NCBI GenBank assembly: GCA_900546645.1
Contig: URDR01000008.1
Span: 1 to 48,368 of the forward strand
Direction of reading: 5' to 3'
Length of the DNA stretch: 48,368 nt
Source of the DNA: an uncultured Bacteroides sp.
Lineage (GTDB): Bacteria; Bacteroidota; Bacteroidia; Bacteroidales; Bacteroidaceae
Made by a program: the position numbers and the translations under genes. Shown piece by piece: positions 34,835 through 42,911 of this stretch. A model generated the notes under the pieces. That model made no database searches, had not been told where the DNA came from, and saw only the letters and a program-made list of their open reading frames with translations. Each line of letters opens with the position of its first letter. Position 1 is the first letter of the stretch.

Positions 34835-36535
34835 TTATTTGCTGTAGCGTTTAATTAATCCTTCGGCTACTGTATCACCCAGTTCTTTCGCCTTGGTCAG
34901 GTTTTTCAGCCCTTCTTGTTTGTCCTTTTTTTGAATCTGGCTGTAACCCAGCATGCGGTAAGCTGCTGCATTTTCCGGGTCGAGCGTAATGGCTTGTTGT
35001 AATGCTGTTATAGCCTCATCAAGTTGGTTGATGCGTAAGTGTACTCCTCCTTTCTCTACCCAAAACTCTGCATTTTTCGGCTCCAGTTCGATGGCCTTGT
35101 TTATGTCATCAATTGCCTGTTTGAACATACGGCATTGCATTTCTGCCTGTTCGCGAATCATATAAAACTCAGCTGTAACTTGTCCGAGCATAGCTGTATG
35201 AAAGTCGTTGTAGTCCATGACAGCTTCGCGGAACAGTTGAGCTTCGGTTTTAATTCGGGCACGTTCGTACAGATAAGGAGCAGCTTCTTGGCTGTACGGC
35301 TTGTTGAATCGGGCGACTGCACTGTCCATCAAAGCGATTACTTCTTTTTTATCCGTACCTTCTATCAGTTCTTTTGCTTTGGCAGCCGAGTAGAAAGAAG
35401 CGGCTGAGGCTATTGGACTTTGGTTAACTGCTTCATAAGCAGTTAAGGCGTCTTTATAATTCTGCATAACAAAATAAATGTCTCCCTGTACTTGGTAATA
35501 TAGCCCTTCCTGTGAAGTTTCAAGTGCAGTTCTGATTTCATTTAACGCCTGTTCCAGTGTCCAGTCGGCATATGGTTTTTTGTCACCTAAAGACAGATTA
35601 TAGTCATAAATCAGTTTTGCTTTGTTATAATGCGCTTCTGCTTTATTTTCCGCCATGTCAATCATGGTTTCCAGTTCTTTCGCTGCCATCACATTATGCT
35701 GGTCATCTCCGAATCCCATGTAGAAGGTAGCGCGCCGGATATACCCTTCGGTGTTTTTAGGATACTGGGCAATAAAGTCGTTCAACAGTTCTAAATAGGC
35801 ATCGCGATTCAGCTGTGATGACTGCATGTACAGGTAAACTAAAGCTTGCGACTCATCGGCAGGCAATGCCTTTTTGATTCCGATAGAGTTAAGGGTCAAA
35901 TCGTTTCCGGAAAGTGCGGAGATAGAAAGTGAGGTGGCATAGCCGATGCCGATGGCATAACTTTCTTTACTTTCTTTATCGGCATTTTTCTGAATCATAC
36001 CAATTACCTCTCCAGCTGCATTCATGATAGGGCAACTGATGGTTTTGTCGGTTGTTTTCATGTTCAGAGTATAGTAGAACGAATCATTGCTGATGCTGTC
36101 AATTTTCGTAACCGTACCATTTTGTCCAGTCATAGCTTTCTGCGTAGAGTAGGGAAGCAGATAAACCGTTGAGCTTACAGGAGAAGCCTGTGTAGCAGGC
36201 TGTAAAGCTTCTGATTTCTTGTTAACCTCAGTGCGGAATTTTACAACATCATACATGTCGTTTGCACCTAAGATAAAGGTTATTGGAAGCTCTTTGCCTT
36301 CTGCAGTTACGATTACCGCGTGGTCAGCTCCTTTAAAGAGGCTGTAATCGGAAACTGCAGTTCCTTGTTCATCGATATAGAACCCGTTGCCGGTGTTCAG
36401 AATCTTGTTATCTTTGGTATAGGTAATAACCGAAAAAACGGCTTTTCGTGCTTTGTTTGCCCATTTGGGAAGCTCTTGTGCCCAGCCTGCCTGAGTTATG
36501 AGGAGACAAGTTAGCAGGAGTAATGTTTTTTTCAT
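34835..36535 (-). CDS. Exported degenerate trypsin-like domain with TPR repeats
   Basis: A 566-residue exported protein; the signal peptide ends at GWAQ (residue 20). Residues 30-185 resemble the HtrA/trypsin fold (GNGFYIDEQGTAVSDYSLFKGAD, then MYDVVKF, then CPIMNAAGEVIGM). Aligned by eye, the catalytic histidine is replaced by S65 and the GNSGGP serine loop by TISCP, with only D96 kept, so it is probably inactive as a protease. Residues about 215-560 hold TPR repeats, clearest at the end (ELEPKNAEFWVEKGGVH and LDPENAAAYRMLGYSQ). It follows rlmB by 31 nt and may share its transcript. A peptide-binding or scaffold role is inferred. Confidence 0.78.
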   Translation of the reverse strand: MKKTLLLLTCLLITQAGWAQELPKWANKARKAVFSVITYTKDNKILNTGNGFYIDEQGTAVSDYSLFKGADHAVIVTAEGKELPITFILGANDMYDVVKFRTEVNKKSEALQPATQASPVSSTVYLLPYSTQKAMTGQNGTVTKIDSISNDSFYYTLNMKTTDKTISCPIMNAAGEVIGMIQKNADKESKESYAIGIGYATSLSISALSGNDLTLNSIGIKKALPADESQALVYLYMQSSQLNRDAYLELLNDFIAQYPKNTEGYIRRATFYMGFGDDQHNVMAAKELETMIDMAENKAEAHYNKAKLIYDYNLSLGDKKPYADWTLEQALNEIRTALETSQEGLYYQVQGDIYFVMQNYKDALTAYEAVNQSPIASAASFYSAAKAKELIEGTDKKEVIALMDSAVARFNKPYSQEAAPYLYERARIKTEAQLFREAVMDYNDFHTAMLGQVTAEFYMIREQAEMQCRMFKQAIDDINKAIELEPKNAEFWVEKGGVHLRINQLDEAITALQQAITLDPENAAAYRMLGYSQIQKKDKQEGLKNLTKAKELGDTVAEGLIKRYSK

Positions 36536-36566
36536 GGTTCTATCTCTTTTCTATTTATTAGTCTGT

Positions 36567-37307
36567 TTAAAAACCTCTTTGCTTGATGGCTTCATAGATT
36601 AAAATGCCGGCAGCAACGGAAACATTGAGAGATTCAATTTTCCCCAAGAGTGGAATCTTAATCCATTCATCGCAAAGGGCGAGATGTTCGTAAGGTACGC
36701 CGGTATCTTCTGCTCCCATGATGATGCATGTAGGGTTTTGGTAATCGGCTTTCGTATAGTCATAATCGCCTTTTTCAGTAGCAGCTACAATCTTGAACCC
36801 GCTGTCTTTTAAGAACTTGATGGTGTTGGTCAGGTTTTGTTCACGGCATACCGGAATGGTGTGTAAAGCTCCAGCCGAAGTTTTGATGGCATCGGCATTG
36901 ACACTTACGCTGTTTTTTGAAGGGATGATGATGGCATCTACTCCCGCACATTCGCAGGTACGTGCAATAGCTCCGAAGTTACGCACGTCGGTCAGTCCGT
37001 CTAACAAAATGACCAGTGGGTTTTTCCCCTGTTCAAATAAGAACGGAACAATATCTTCAGTACGCTGATACGTAATGGGGGAGATGAAAGCCACTACTCC
37101 TTGATGGTTTTTCTTGGTGATGCGGTTGATTCGTTCTACCGGAACGCGCTGTACCGGAATAAATGTATTTTTGAGAACACTGAACAACTCTTTAGACAAA
37201 TCGCTTTGGATGTCTTTCTTTACCAATACCTTGTCTATTTCTTTACCCGCCTGTATGGCTTCAATAACGGCTCTTACGCCAAATATCATTTCGTTTTTTT
37301 CTATCAT
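36567..37307 (-). CDS. rlmB: SpoU-family 2'-O-ribose methyltransferase (RlmB-like)
   Basis: It is predicted to methylate the ribose of a guanosine in 23S rRNA using S-adenosylmethionine, as a dimeric knotted SPOUT enzyme. The 246-residue protein has an N-terminal substrate-binding domain (FGVRAVIEAIQAGKEIDKVL). The three SpoU motifs follow: NFGAIARTCECAGV, CIIMGAEDTGVP and IPLLGKIESLNVSVAAGILIYE. Length and N-terminal domain fit RlmB better than TrmH, though the exact target base is not provable here. It lies 10 nt after recN in the leftward dnaN run. Confidence 0.9.
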   Translation of the reverse strand: MIEKNEMIFGVRAVIEAIQAGKEIDKVLVKKDIQSDLSKELFSVLKNTFIPVQRVPVERINRITKKNHQGVVAFISPITYQRTEDIVPFLFEQGKNPLVILLDGLTDVRNFGAIARTCECAGVDAIIIPSKNSVSVNADAIKTSAGALHTIPVCREQNLTNTIKFLKDSGFKIVAATEKGDYDYTKADYQNPTCIIMGAEDTGVPYEHLALCDEWIKIPLLGKIESLNVSVAAGILIYEAIKQRGF

Positions 37308-37317
37308 AACTTTTTTA

Positions 37318-38985
37318 TTAATTTGAAAATCCTAATAGTGCACGTGCATTGTTCATGGCGGCTTCGGTTAAAGTACTTCCGCTTAGCATGTTGGCTATTT
37401 CTTTTACCCGCTCCTCATCAGTCAGCCGGCGGATATGGCTGTTTGTTCCGGTTTCAGTATCTTCTTTATACACTTTATAATGTGCAATGCCTCGTGCTGC
37501 TATCTGTGGAAGATGGGTAATGCTGATTACCTGCCGGTTTTGCCGCCCCATATCTTGCATGATCAGAGCCATTTTTTCAGCGATTGACCCAGATACTCCG
37601 GTATCTATCTCATCGAAGATGATAGTGGGCAGTTTTACAGCTCCGGCTATCATGGCTTTCAGTGACAGCATGACTCGGGCTATTTCACCGCCTGAAGCAA
37701 TAGAAGCAACATTTTGCAAAGTCCCGTTCTTGTTGGCTGAAAAAAGGAAGGTTACACTATCCATCCCTTTGGAGTCGGGTTCTTTGCGGGGAGTAAGTTC
37801 TACGGCAAAGCGGACATTTGGCATTCCAAGGGGAATCAGCAATGCTTCCATTTGACTTTCTATATAGCGGGCTGCTTGCGTACGCAGTTGGGTCAGCACT
37901 TCGCCTTGCTTGATTACCTGCATATAGAATTGAGCTTTTTGTTGGTTAAGTTCTTCTATGCGGTCATCGAAAGAAGTGATGGCATCTAACTGCTTGCGGT
38001 AGCGGGCGGTGAGTTCAATCAGTCCCTCTATGGTATCAGTGCGATGTTTTTGCTGGAGTGAATAAATCAGGTTTAACCGCTCATTGACATATTCCAGACG
38101 ATTGGGGTTAAATTCAACTTCTTCTTGTGCCCCCCTGATTTCCATGCTCAAGTCTTTTAATTCGATATAACAGCTATTGAGCCGTTCGGTCCATTCTTGT
38201 GCCGGAGTATATACGCGGTCTATACTTTGCAAGGTCTGAATACATTCTTTGGTTAAAGAAAGTGTCCCGCCTTCATCTCCGTCGATGAGTTGCTCGGCTT
38301 TATAGAGTCCGGACTTGATGTCTTCGGAATGACTGAGGGTTTCAGCTTCTTTTTCCAATGCACTTTGTTCACCTTCCTGCAGTTGGGCTTCTTCAAGCTG
38401 TTCTAACTGGAATCGGATGTAGTCTTCATCTTGACGGCTTTTATCAGCCTGCAAGATAAACTCTTCTAATTCATGACAAATTTTCCGGTATTTGTTATAT
38501 AAATCTATGTATACTTTTACCTCTTTGTCGTCTTGAGCCAGAATATCGAGAATATTGAGCTGGAAGCCTTCTTTATTTAATAGAAGGTTTTGGTGCTGAC
38601 TATGAATGTCAATCAGCTTCTCTCCTAAAAGCTTCATTTGAGCAAGTGAGGCAGGAGTATCATTGATGAAAGCTCGGCTTTTTCCGTTGATTGAAACTTC
38701 TCTTCGCAGGATACATTCTTCCGGGTCAAAATCAATATCATTCTGAGTAAAGAAATCTTCCATATTGTAAGAGGCAATACGGAACCGGGCTTCAACGATG
38801 CATTTTGACGATGCGTTTTTAATGGCCTTTACATCTGCCCGCTGCCCTAATAATAATCCGATGGCTCCGAGAATGATTGATTTACCCGCTCCGGTTTCTC
38901 CTGTAATGACCGAAAACCCGGAGGTGAAATCAATATCCAACTTGTCAATCAGTGCGTAATTTTGTATGTAAATAGATTGCAGCAT
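37318..38985 (-). CDS. recN: DNA repair protein RecN
   Basis: An SMC-like ATPase that acts early in double-strand-break repair. From the methionine of MLQSIYIQNYALID the product has 555 residues, the usual RecN length. Walker A is GETGAGKS (29-36), a central coiled coil spans about 150-370, and the C-terminal half has the ABC signature SGGEIARVMLSLKAM and Walker B LPTIIFDEIDTGVSG. The longer frame to 39024 overlaps the end of coaBC and lacks family similarity, so I reject it. It starts 10 nt after coaBC. Confidence 0.96.
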   Translation of the reverse strand: MLQSIYIQNYALIDKLDIDFTSGFSVITGETGAGKSIILGAIGLLLGQRADVKAIKNASSKCIVEARFRIASYNMEDFFTQNDIDFDPEECILRREVSINGKSRAFINDTPASLAQMKLLGEKLIDIHSQHQNLLLNKEGFQLNILDILAQDDKEVKVYIDLYNKYRKICHELEEFILQADKSRQDEDYIRFQLEQLEEAQLQEGEQSALEKEAETLSHSEDIKSGLYKAEQLIDGDEGGTLSLTKECIQTLQSIDRVYTPAQEWTERLNSCYIELKDLSMEIRGAQEEVEFNPNRLEYVNERLNLIYSLQQKHRTDTIEGLIELTARYRKQLDAITSFDDRIEELNQQKAQFYMQVIKQGEVLTQLRTQAARYIESQMEALLIPLGMPNVRFAVELTPRKEPDSKGMDSVTFLFSANKNGTLQNVASIASGGEIARVMLSLKAMIAGAVKLPTIIFDEIDTGVSGSIAEKMALIMQDMGRQNRQVISITHLPQIAARGIAHYKVYKEDTETGTNSHIRRLTDEERVKEIANMLSGSTLTEAAMNNARALLGFSN

Positions 38986-38995
38986 AAAATACGGG

Positions 38996-40198
38996 TTAAA
39001 GTAAACTGACCAGTTTGTTGACAATATCCTCTGCTACTTCTTTTTTTGTTTTAAGAGGATAAGGGGTGACTCCATGCCGGTCAAGAATGGTGATTTTATT
39101 CGTGTCGTGTTGGAATCCGGCTCCTTTGTCATTGAGCGAATTTAAAACGATAAAATCAAGGTTCTTGCGTTTCAGTTTATCTTGTGCATGTGTCATTTCA
39201 TCATGGGTTTCCAGAGCAAAGCCTACTAATACCTGGTTTTCACGCTTCTGTTGTCCTAAAGCTGCAGCAATATCTTGAGTTGGCTTTAAGGAAAGCTGCA
39301 AGTCGTCTTTTTCCCGTTTGATTTTTGTTTCAGCGGGTGATATCGGAGTGAAGTCGGCTACGGCTGCACATAAAATTCCGGCATTTGCATTCTTGAATGC
39401 TTGAGTGGCAGCTTGATACATTTGTGCAGCACTTTCCACTTTGATGCAATGAATGTTAGGATGGTTTGCAGATAAGTTGACCGGACCGCTTACCAGAGTT
39501 ACGTGAGCTCCGCGTGACGCACAGGTTTCGGCAAGTGCATATCCCATTTTCCCGGATGAATAATTTCCGATGAAGCGTACAGGATCTATTTTTTCATAAG
39601 TAGGACCTGCGGTGATAACAATTTCTTTTCCGGTCAAGTCTTGTTGCTTGGCAAAAAAATCCTCCAGCACTTCTATTATTTTTTCCGGTTCTTCCATGCG
39701 CCCTTTGCCTACAAGGTGGCTGGCAAGTTCTCCCGATGCCGGTTCGATGATATGATTACCATATGAGCGGAGAATGTCCAGATTATGCTGTGTGGCAGGG
39801 TGAGCAAACATATCTAAATCCATCGCCGGAGCAACGAAAACCGGAGCTTTCATGGAAAGATAGGTTGTTATCAGCATATTGTCGGCTATGCCATGAGCCA
39901 TTTTCCCTATGGATGATGCGGTTGCCGGGGCAATGACCATCGCATCTGCCCATAAACCTAAATCTACATGACTGTGCCATGTTCCGTCTCTCTGAGAAAA
40001 GAATTCGCTGATGACAGGCTTGCTGGTTAGTGCAGACAGGGTGATAGGCGTTATAAACTCTTTTCCTGCCGGAGTAATCACGATTTGCACTTCAGCCCCT
40101 TTTTTTATAAGTCCACGGGTCAGTATAGCAGCTTTATAAGCTGCTATACTTCCGGTTATGCCTAATACGATTTTTTTTCCTTTCATGTAATGTTTCAT
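38996..40198 (-). CDS. coaBC: Bifunctional phosphopantothenoylcysteine synthetase/decarboxylase (CoaBC)
   Basis: It makes two steps of coenzyme A synthesis: CoaB joins cysteine to 4'-phosphopantothenate and CoaC decarboxylates the product with FMN. The 400-residue protein has the CoaC flavoprotein half (1-180, with GITGSIAAYKA and the H77 segment SHVDL) and the CoaB half (190-400, with TAGPTYEKIDPVRFIGNYSSGKMG). Two CoaC motifs differ from E. coli: PxMNxxMW reads PAMDLDMF (124-131), and the ACGxxGxGRM cysteine loop reads ASHLVGKGRM (159-168), so the catalytic cysteine position is S160. The start overlaps the upstream stop in ATGA. Confidence 0.95.
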   Translation of the reverse strand: MKHYMKGKKIVLGITGSIAAYKAAILTRGLIKKGAEVQIVITPAGKEFITPITLSALTSKPVISEFFSQRDGTWHSHVDLGLWADAMVIAPATASSIGKMAHGIADNMLITTYLSMKAPVFVAPAMDLDMFAHPATQHNLDILRSYGNHIIEPASGELASHLVGKGRMEEPEKIIEVLEDFFAKQQDLTGKEIVITAGPTYEKIDPVRFIGNYSSGKMGYALAETCASRGAHVTLVSGPVNLSANHPNIHCIKVESAAQMYQAATQAFKNANAGILCAAVADFTPISPAETKIKREKDDLQLSLKPTQDIAAALGQQKRENQVLVGFALETHDEMTHAQDKLKRKNLDFIVLNSLNDKGAGFQHDTNKITILDRHGVTPYPLKTKKEVAEDIVNKLVSLL

Positions 40199-40971
40199 TT
40201 CATCATTCCACTTTCGCGCAGGCGAATTTTGGTCAGTACATTTTTGGTGTTTAAGGTAAAATCACCGTTCATTATCCAGCCAAAGTAACCGGGGTCACGG
40301 TGTAATACTTCACTTACCGGATACCCTTTATACTTACCGAAGTTAAAGATTTCTACGCCGTTGTTGTCGTAAATAATCCGTCCGGCAAAATCTACGTTTT
40401 TGCTGTAGCTGGAATATTCAGACAAGAAATTGATATCGTTTGTTAAAACATCTGGATATTTGTCGAGCTGAGCCTTCAGTACTTCATATGTAGCTCGTGT
40501 ATCTGCTTCTGCCGAGTGGGCGTCTTCCAGATTCTTTCCGCAGTAGAACTTATAAGCAGCCGAAAGTGTACGCTGTTCTAACTTGTGATAGATAACTTGT
40601 ACATCTATAAATTTACGCTTGGCCAAGTCAATGTCAATTCCTACTCGGAGAAATTCTTCCACTAAAACAGGAACATCAAATCGGTTGGAGTTAAATCCGG
40701 CAATGTCACATCCTTCAATATCTTTTGCAATATCCTTGGCTACGTCTTTGAAGGTAGGGCAGTCTGCCACATCTTCATCGTAGATACCATGTATTTCTGA
40801 TGAAGCTTCAGGAATATGCATTTCCGGGTTAATGCGCATGGTCTTGGCCTCTTCATTGCCGTTTGGATGAACTTTCAGATAGCATATTTCTACTATCCGG
40901 TCTGTGTTTATATTGGTCCCCGTTGTTTCTAAGTCGAAAAATATCAGCGGATTCTTGAGGTTCAGTTTCAT
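40195..40971 (-). CDS. DnaQ-like 3'-5' exonuclease
   Basis: A DEDDh-family exonuclease of the DNA polymerase III epsilon type. The metal-binding residues are all present: D13 and E15 (FFDLETTG), D99 (NSNRFDVPVL), H152 and D157 (DAHSAEADTRAT). The 258-residue protein has an extra C-terminal part (about 195-258, FNFGKYKGYPVSEVLHRDPGYF and NGDFTLN) that resembles the DUF3820 domain. It could be the proofreading subunit or a repair nuclease; its place 38 nt after dnaN supports a replication role. Its stop overlaps the coaBC start. Confidence 0.88.
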   Translation of the reverse strand: MKLNLKNPLIFFDLETTGTNINTDRIVEICYLKVHPNGNEEAKTMRINPEMHIPEASSEIHGIYDEDVADCPTFKDVAKDIAKDIEGCDIAGFNSNRFDVPVLVEEFLRVGIDIDLAKRKFIDVQVIYHKLEQRTLSAAYKFYCGKNLEDAHSAEADTRATYEVLKAQLDKYPDVLTNDINFLSEYSSYSKNVDFAGRIIYDNNGVEIFNFGKYKGYPVSEVLHRDPGYFGWIMNGDFTLNTKNVLTKIRLRESGMMK

Positions 40972-41009
40972 TGTTAAAGTAATTGGTATGTTACTGTTAA
41001 ATCAAGTAA

Positions 41010-42134
41010 TTAATCGTTCAGCATCATAGGCATGAGCAGCATCAATAAATCTTCGTTTTCTTCTTGTTCTTCCGGAACAATGACTCCGGCACGTGAAGGA
41101 TCTGCAAGCTCGATAACGACATTTTGTGATGAGATGTTATTTAGAATATCAATCAGGAATGAAGAGTTAAATCCGATACTCATCGCATTGCCGTCGTATT
41201 GGCAAGTTACTGTTTCTTCAGCGGAGGTTGAGAAATCAAAGTCTTGTGCTGAAATTTTCATCGAGTTGGTAGAAAGGCATAGCTTGATTAAACTGCTGGC
41301 CTGTGATGAAAAAACAGACACACGGCGTAAGGCGCTGATAAACGTCATGCGGTCAATGGTAGCCCGGTAGGGGTTGTTTTGCGGAATGACCGAATTGTAA
41401 TTGGGGTATCTGCCTTCAATCAGGCGGCATATCATGCGGTAGTTTTCTAATGTAAATGTGGCATTTCGTTCGTCGAATCCGATTTGTACATCGCCTTGTT
41501 CTTTAGGCAAGAGGTTCTTCAGCAAGTTAGCCGGCTTCTTAGGTAAGATAAAGGCTGCACGTTCGCTTCCATGTGCTGCATAATTTTTGCATCGTACCAG
41601 TTTCTGTCCGTCAGAAGTAACGAGCGTAATGTCGTCAACACTAATATCAAAGTAAATACCATTCATAACCGGACGCAATTCGTCATCGGCAGTAGCAAAG
41701 ATGCTGCGGTTTATTCCGCTCATCAATATATTTGCTTCCATTGTCACTTCTACAGCATTAGCTCCTAATTCCTGTGGAGTAGGATATTCATCTGCGTTTT
41801 GTCCCATGAGGTTGTATTTACCGTTTTGGTACTGCACTGTGATTTCCAGATTGGTCAGATTGATTTCGAAACTCAACGGCTGTTCGGGAATTTCTTTTAA
41901 GGCATCTAACAGGGTCTTTGAAGAAACGGCAAAACGGCAATCTCCATCGTATTCATTGGTTTCAATAGATGTGCATAAAGTGGTTTCACTGTCTGATGCG
42001 GTTATTGATAAAGTTCCGTCAGTCAGTTCCATTAAGAAGCAATCCAGAATCGGCAATGAGTTCTTTGAGTTGATTACGCGGCTAATAGCCTGTAAGTGGC
42101 TGAATAAAGCAGTACTTGAAACAATAAACTTCAT
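41010..42134 (-). CDS. dnaN: DNA polymerase III sliding clamp (beta subunit)
   Basis: The beta clamp forms a ring dimer around DNA and tethers the polymerase. At 374 residues it has the normal three-domain length. Recognisable clamp segments are MKFIVSSTALFSHLQAISRVI at the start, the RSIFATADDELRPVMNGIYFD segment in domain 2, and GFNSSFLIDILNNI with a terminal LMPMMLND in domain 3. It is the first gene of the leftward run dnaN, dnaQ-like, coaBC, recN, rlmB. The 5' leader is long (about 175 nt). Confidence 0.97.
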   Translation of the reverse strand: MKFIVSSTALFSHLQAISRVINSKNSLPILDCFLMELTDGTLSITASDSETTLCTSIETNEYDGDCRFAVSSKTLLDALKEIPEQPLSFEINLTNLEITVQYQNGKYNLMGQNADEYPTPQELGANAVEVTMEANILMSGINRSIFATADDELRPVMNGIYFDISVDDITLVTSDGQKLVRCKNYAAHGSERAAFILPKKPANLLKNLLPKEQGDVQIGFDERNATFTLENYRMICRLIEGRYPNYNSVIPQNNPYRATIDRMTFISALRRVSVFSSQASSLIKLCLSTNSMKISAQDFDFSTSAEETVTCQYDGNAMSIGFNSSFLIDILNNISSQNVVIELADPSRAGVIVPEEQEENEDLLMLLMPMMLND

Positions 42135-42317
42135 AGTCTTTATATTGATTAATATTATTTTTTTTGTTAGGCTAGGATGGATACAACCCTATTTTTCCGG
42201 TACTTATTTATTGTGATTCGTAATAAATAACCAAGAACCTATTATCTTTTTTTCTTTGGTTTAAATCGGTGTATCCAATCAATCTTGGAGTGCTAGCTGC
42301 TTATATTATTTAACTGC

Positions 42318-42351
42318 CAAAGTTACGAAAAGATTATAGAAGCTCTGCAAA
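42318..42351 (-). promoter_or_regulatory. Promoter of the dnaN gene run
   Basis: Read leftward, TTTG (42351-42348) lies 22 nt before TAACTTTG (42325-42318), matching the Bacteroides -33 and -7 elements. The rest of the 287-nt gap between dnaN and the DUF3127 gene shows no gene; it mostly forms the dnaN leader. Confidence 0.6.
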
Positions 42352-42421
42352 AAAAACTTGAAAAATTAGTTTACTTATCTAGAAAGCTGTAAATTCGTAA
42401 CCGAAAAAATAAAACATAATT

Positions 42422-42796
42422 ATGGAATTAGCAGGAAAAGTAATAGCCGTTCTCGAGCCGAGAGGCGGTGTTTCAAAAAATGGAAATGAATGGAAAGTAC
42501 AAGAATATGTAATTGAAACACATGACCAGTATCCGCGTCGCATGTGCTTCGATGTATTTGGTGCAGATAAAATACAGCAATTTAATATTCAAGTGGGCGA
42601 AGAGTTGAATGTTTCATTCGATATTGATGCGCGTGAATGGCAGGGACGCTGGTTTAACAGTATTCGCGCATGGAAAGTAGAACGGGTAGCCCCGATGGGA
42701 GCTCCTGCAGCTCCGGCTGATATGCCTTTCCCGCCCGTCAATGCTGCTCCTGCAGATTTTTCTGCGTCTGACGATAAGGATGACCTTCCGTTTTAA
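42422..42796 (+). CDS. DUF3127 OB-fold-like protein
   Basis: A 124-residue cytoplasmic protein of the DUF3127 family, common in Bacteroidetes and often found near replication or repair genes. The N-terminal 90 residues carry the family pattern (GKVIAVLEPRGG, then NEWKVQEYVIETHDQYPRRMCFDVFG, then VSFDIDAREWQGRWFNSIRAWKVE), which suggests a small beta-barrel like single-stranded DNA-binding proteins. The C-terminal tail is proline/alanine-rich and ends in acidic residues followed by DDLPF, strikingly like the acidic SSB tail tip that recruits partner proteins. Nucleic-acid binding is an inference. It is divergent from dnaN and precedes the phosphohexomutase gene by 115 nt. Confidence 0.82.
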   Translation: MELAGKVIAVLEPRGGVSKNGNEWKVQEYVIETHDQYPRRMCFDVFGADKIQQFNIQVGEELNVSFDIDAREWQGRWFNSIRAWKVERVAPMGAPAAPADMPFPPVNAAPADFSASDDKDDLPF

Positions 42797-42866
42797 ACTG
42801 CAAGTTTCTTGACTGATTTATGCTGATTTTCTTTGCACTTCGTTAGGAATATTAGGATGAATCTCT

Positions 42867-42874
42867 TAAATTTG
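42867..42874 (+). promoter_or_regulatory. -7 element of the phosphohexomutase gene
   Basis: TAAATTTG matches TAnnTTTG exactly and lies 37 nt before the ATG. The segment 20 nt upstream is GTTAG, only a weak -33. Confidence 0.5.
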
Positions 42875-42911
42875 TAGATAATAAATAGTATTAATTTAAT
42901 TTTATATCGAC

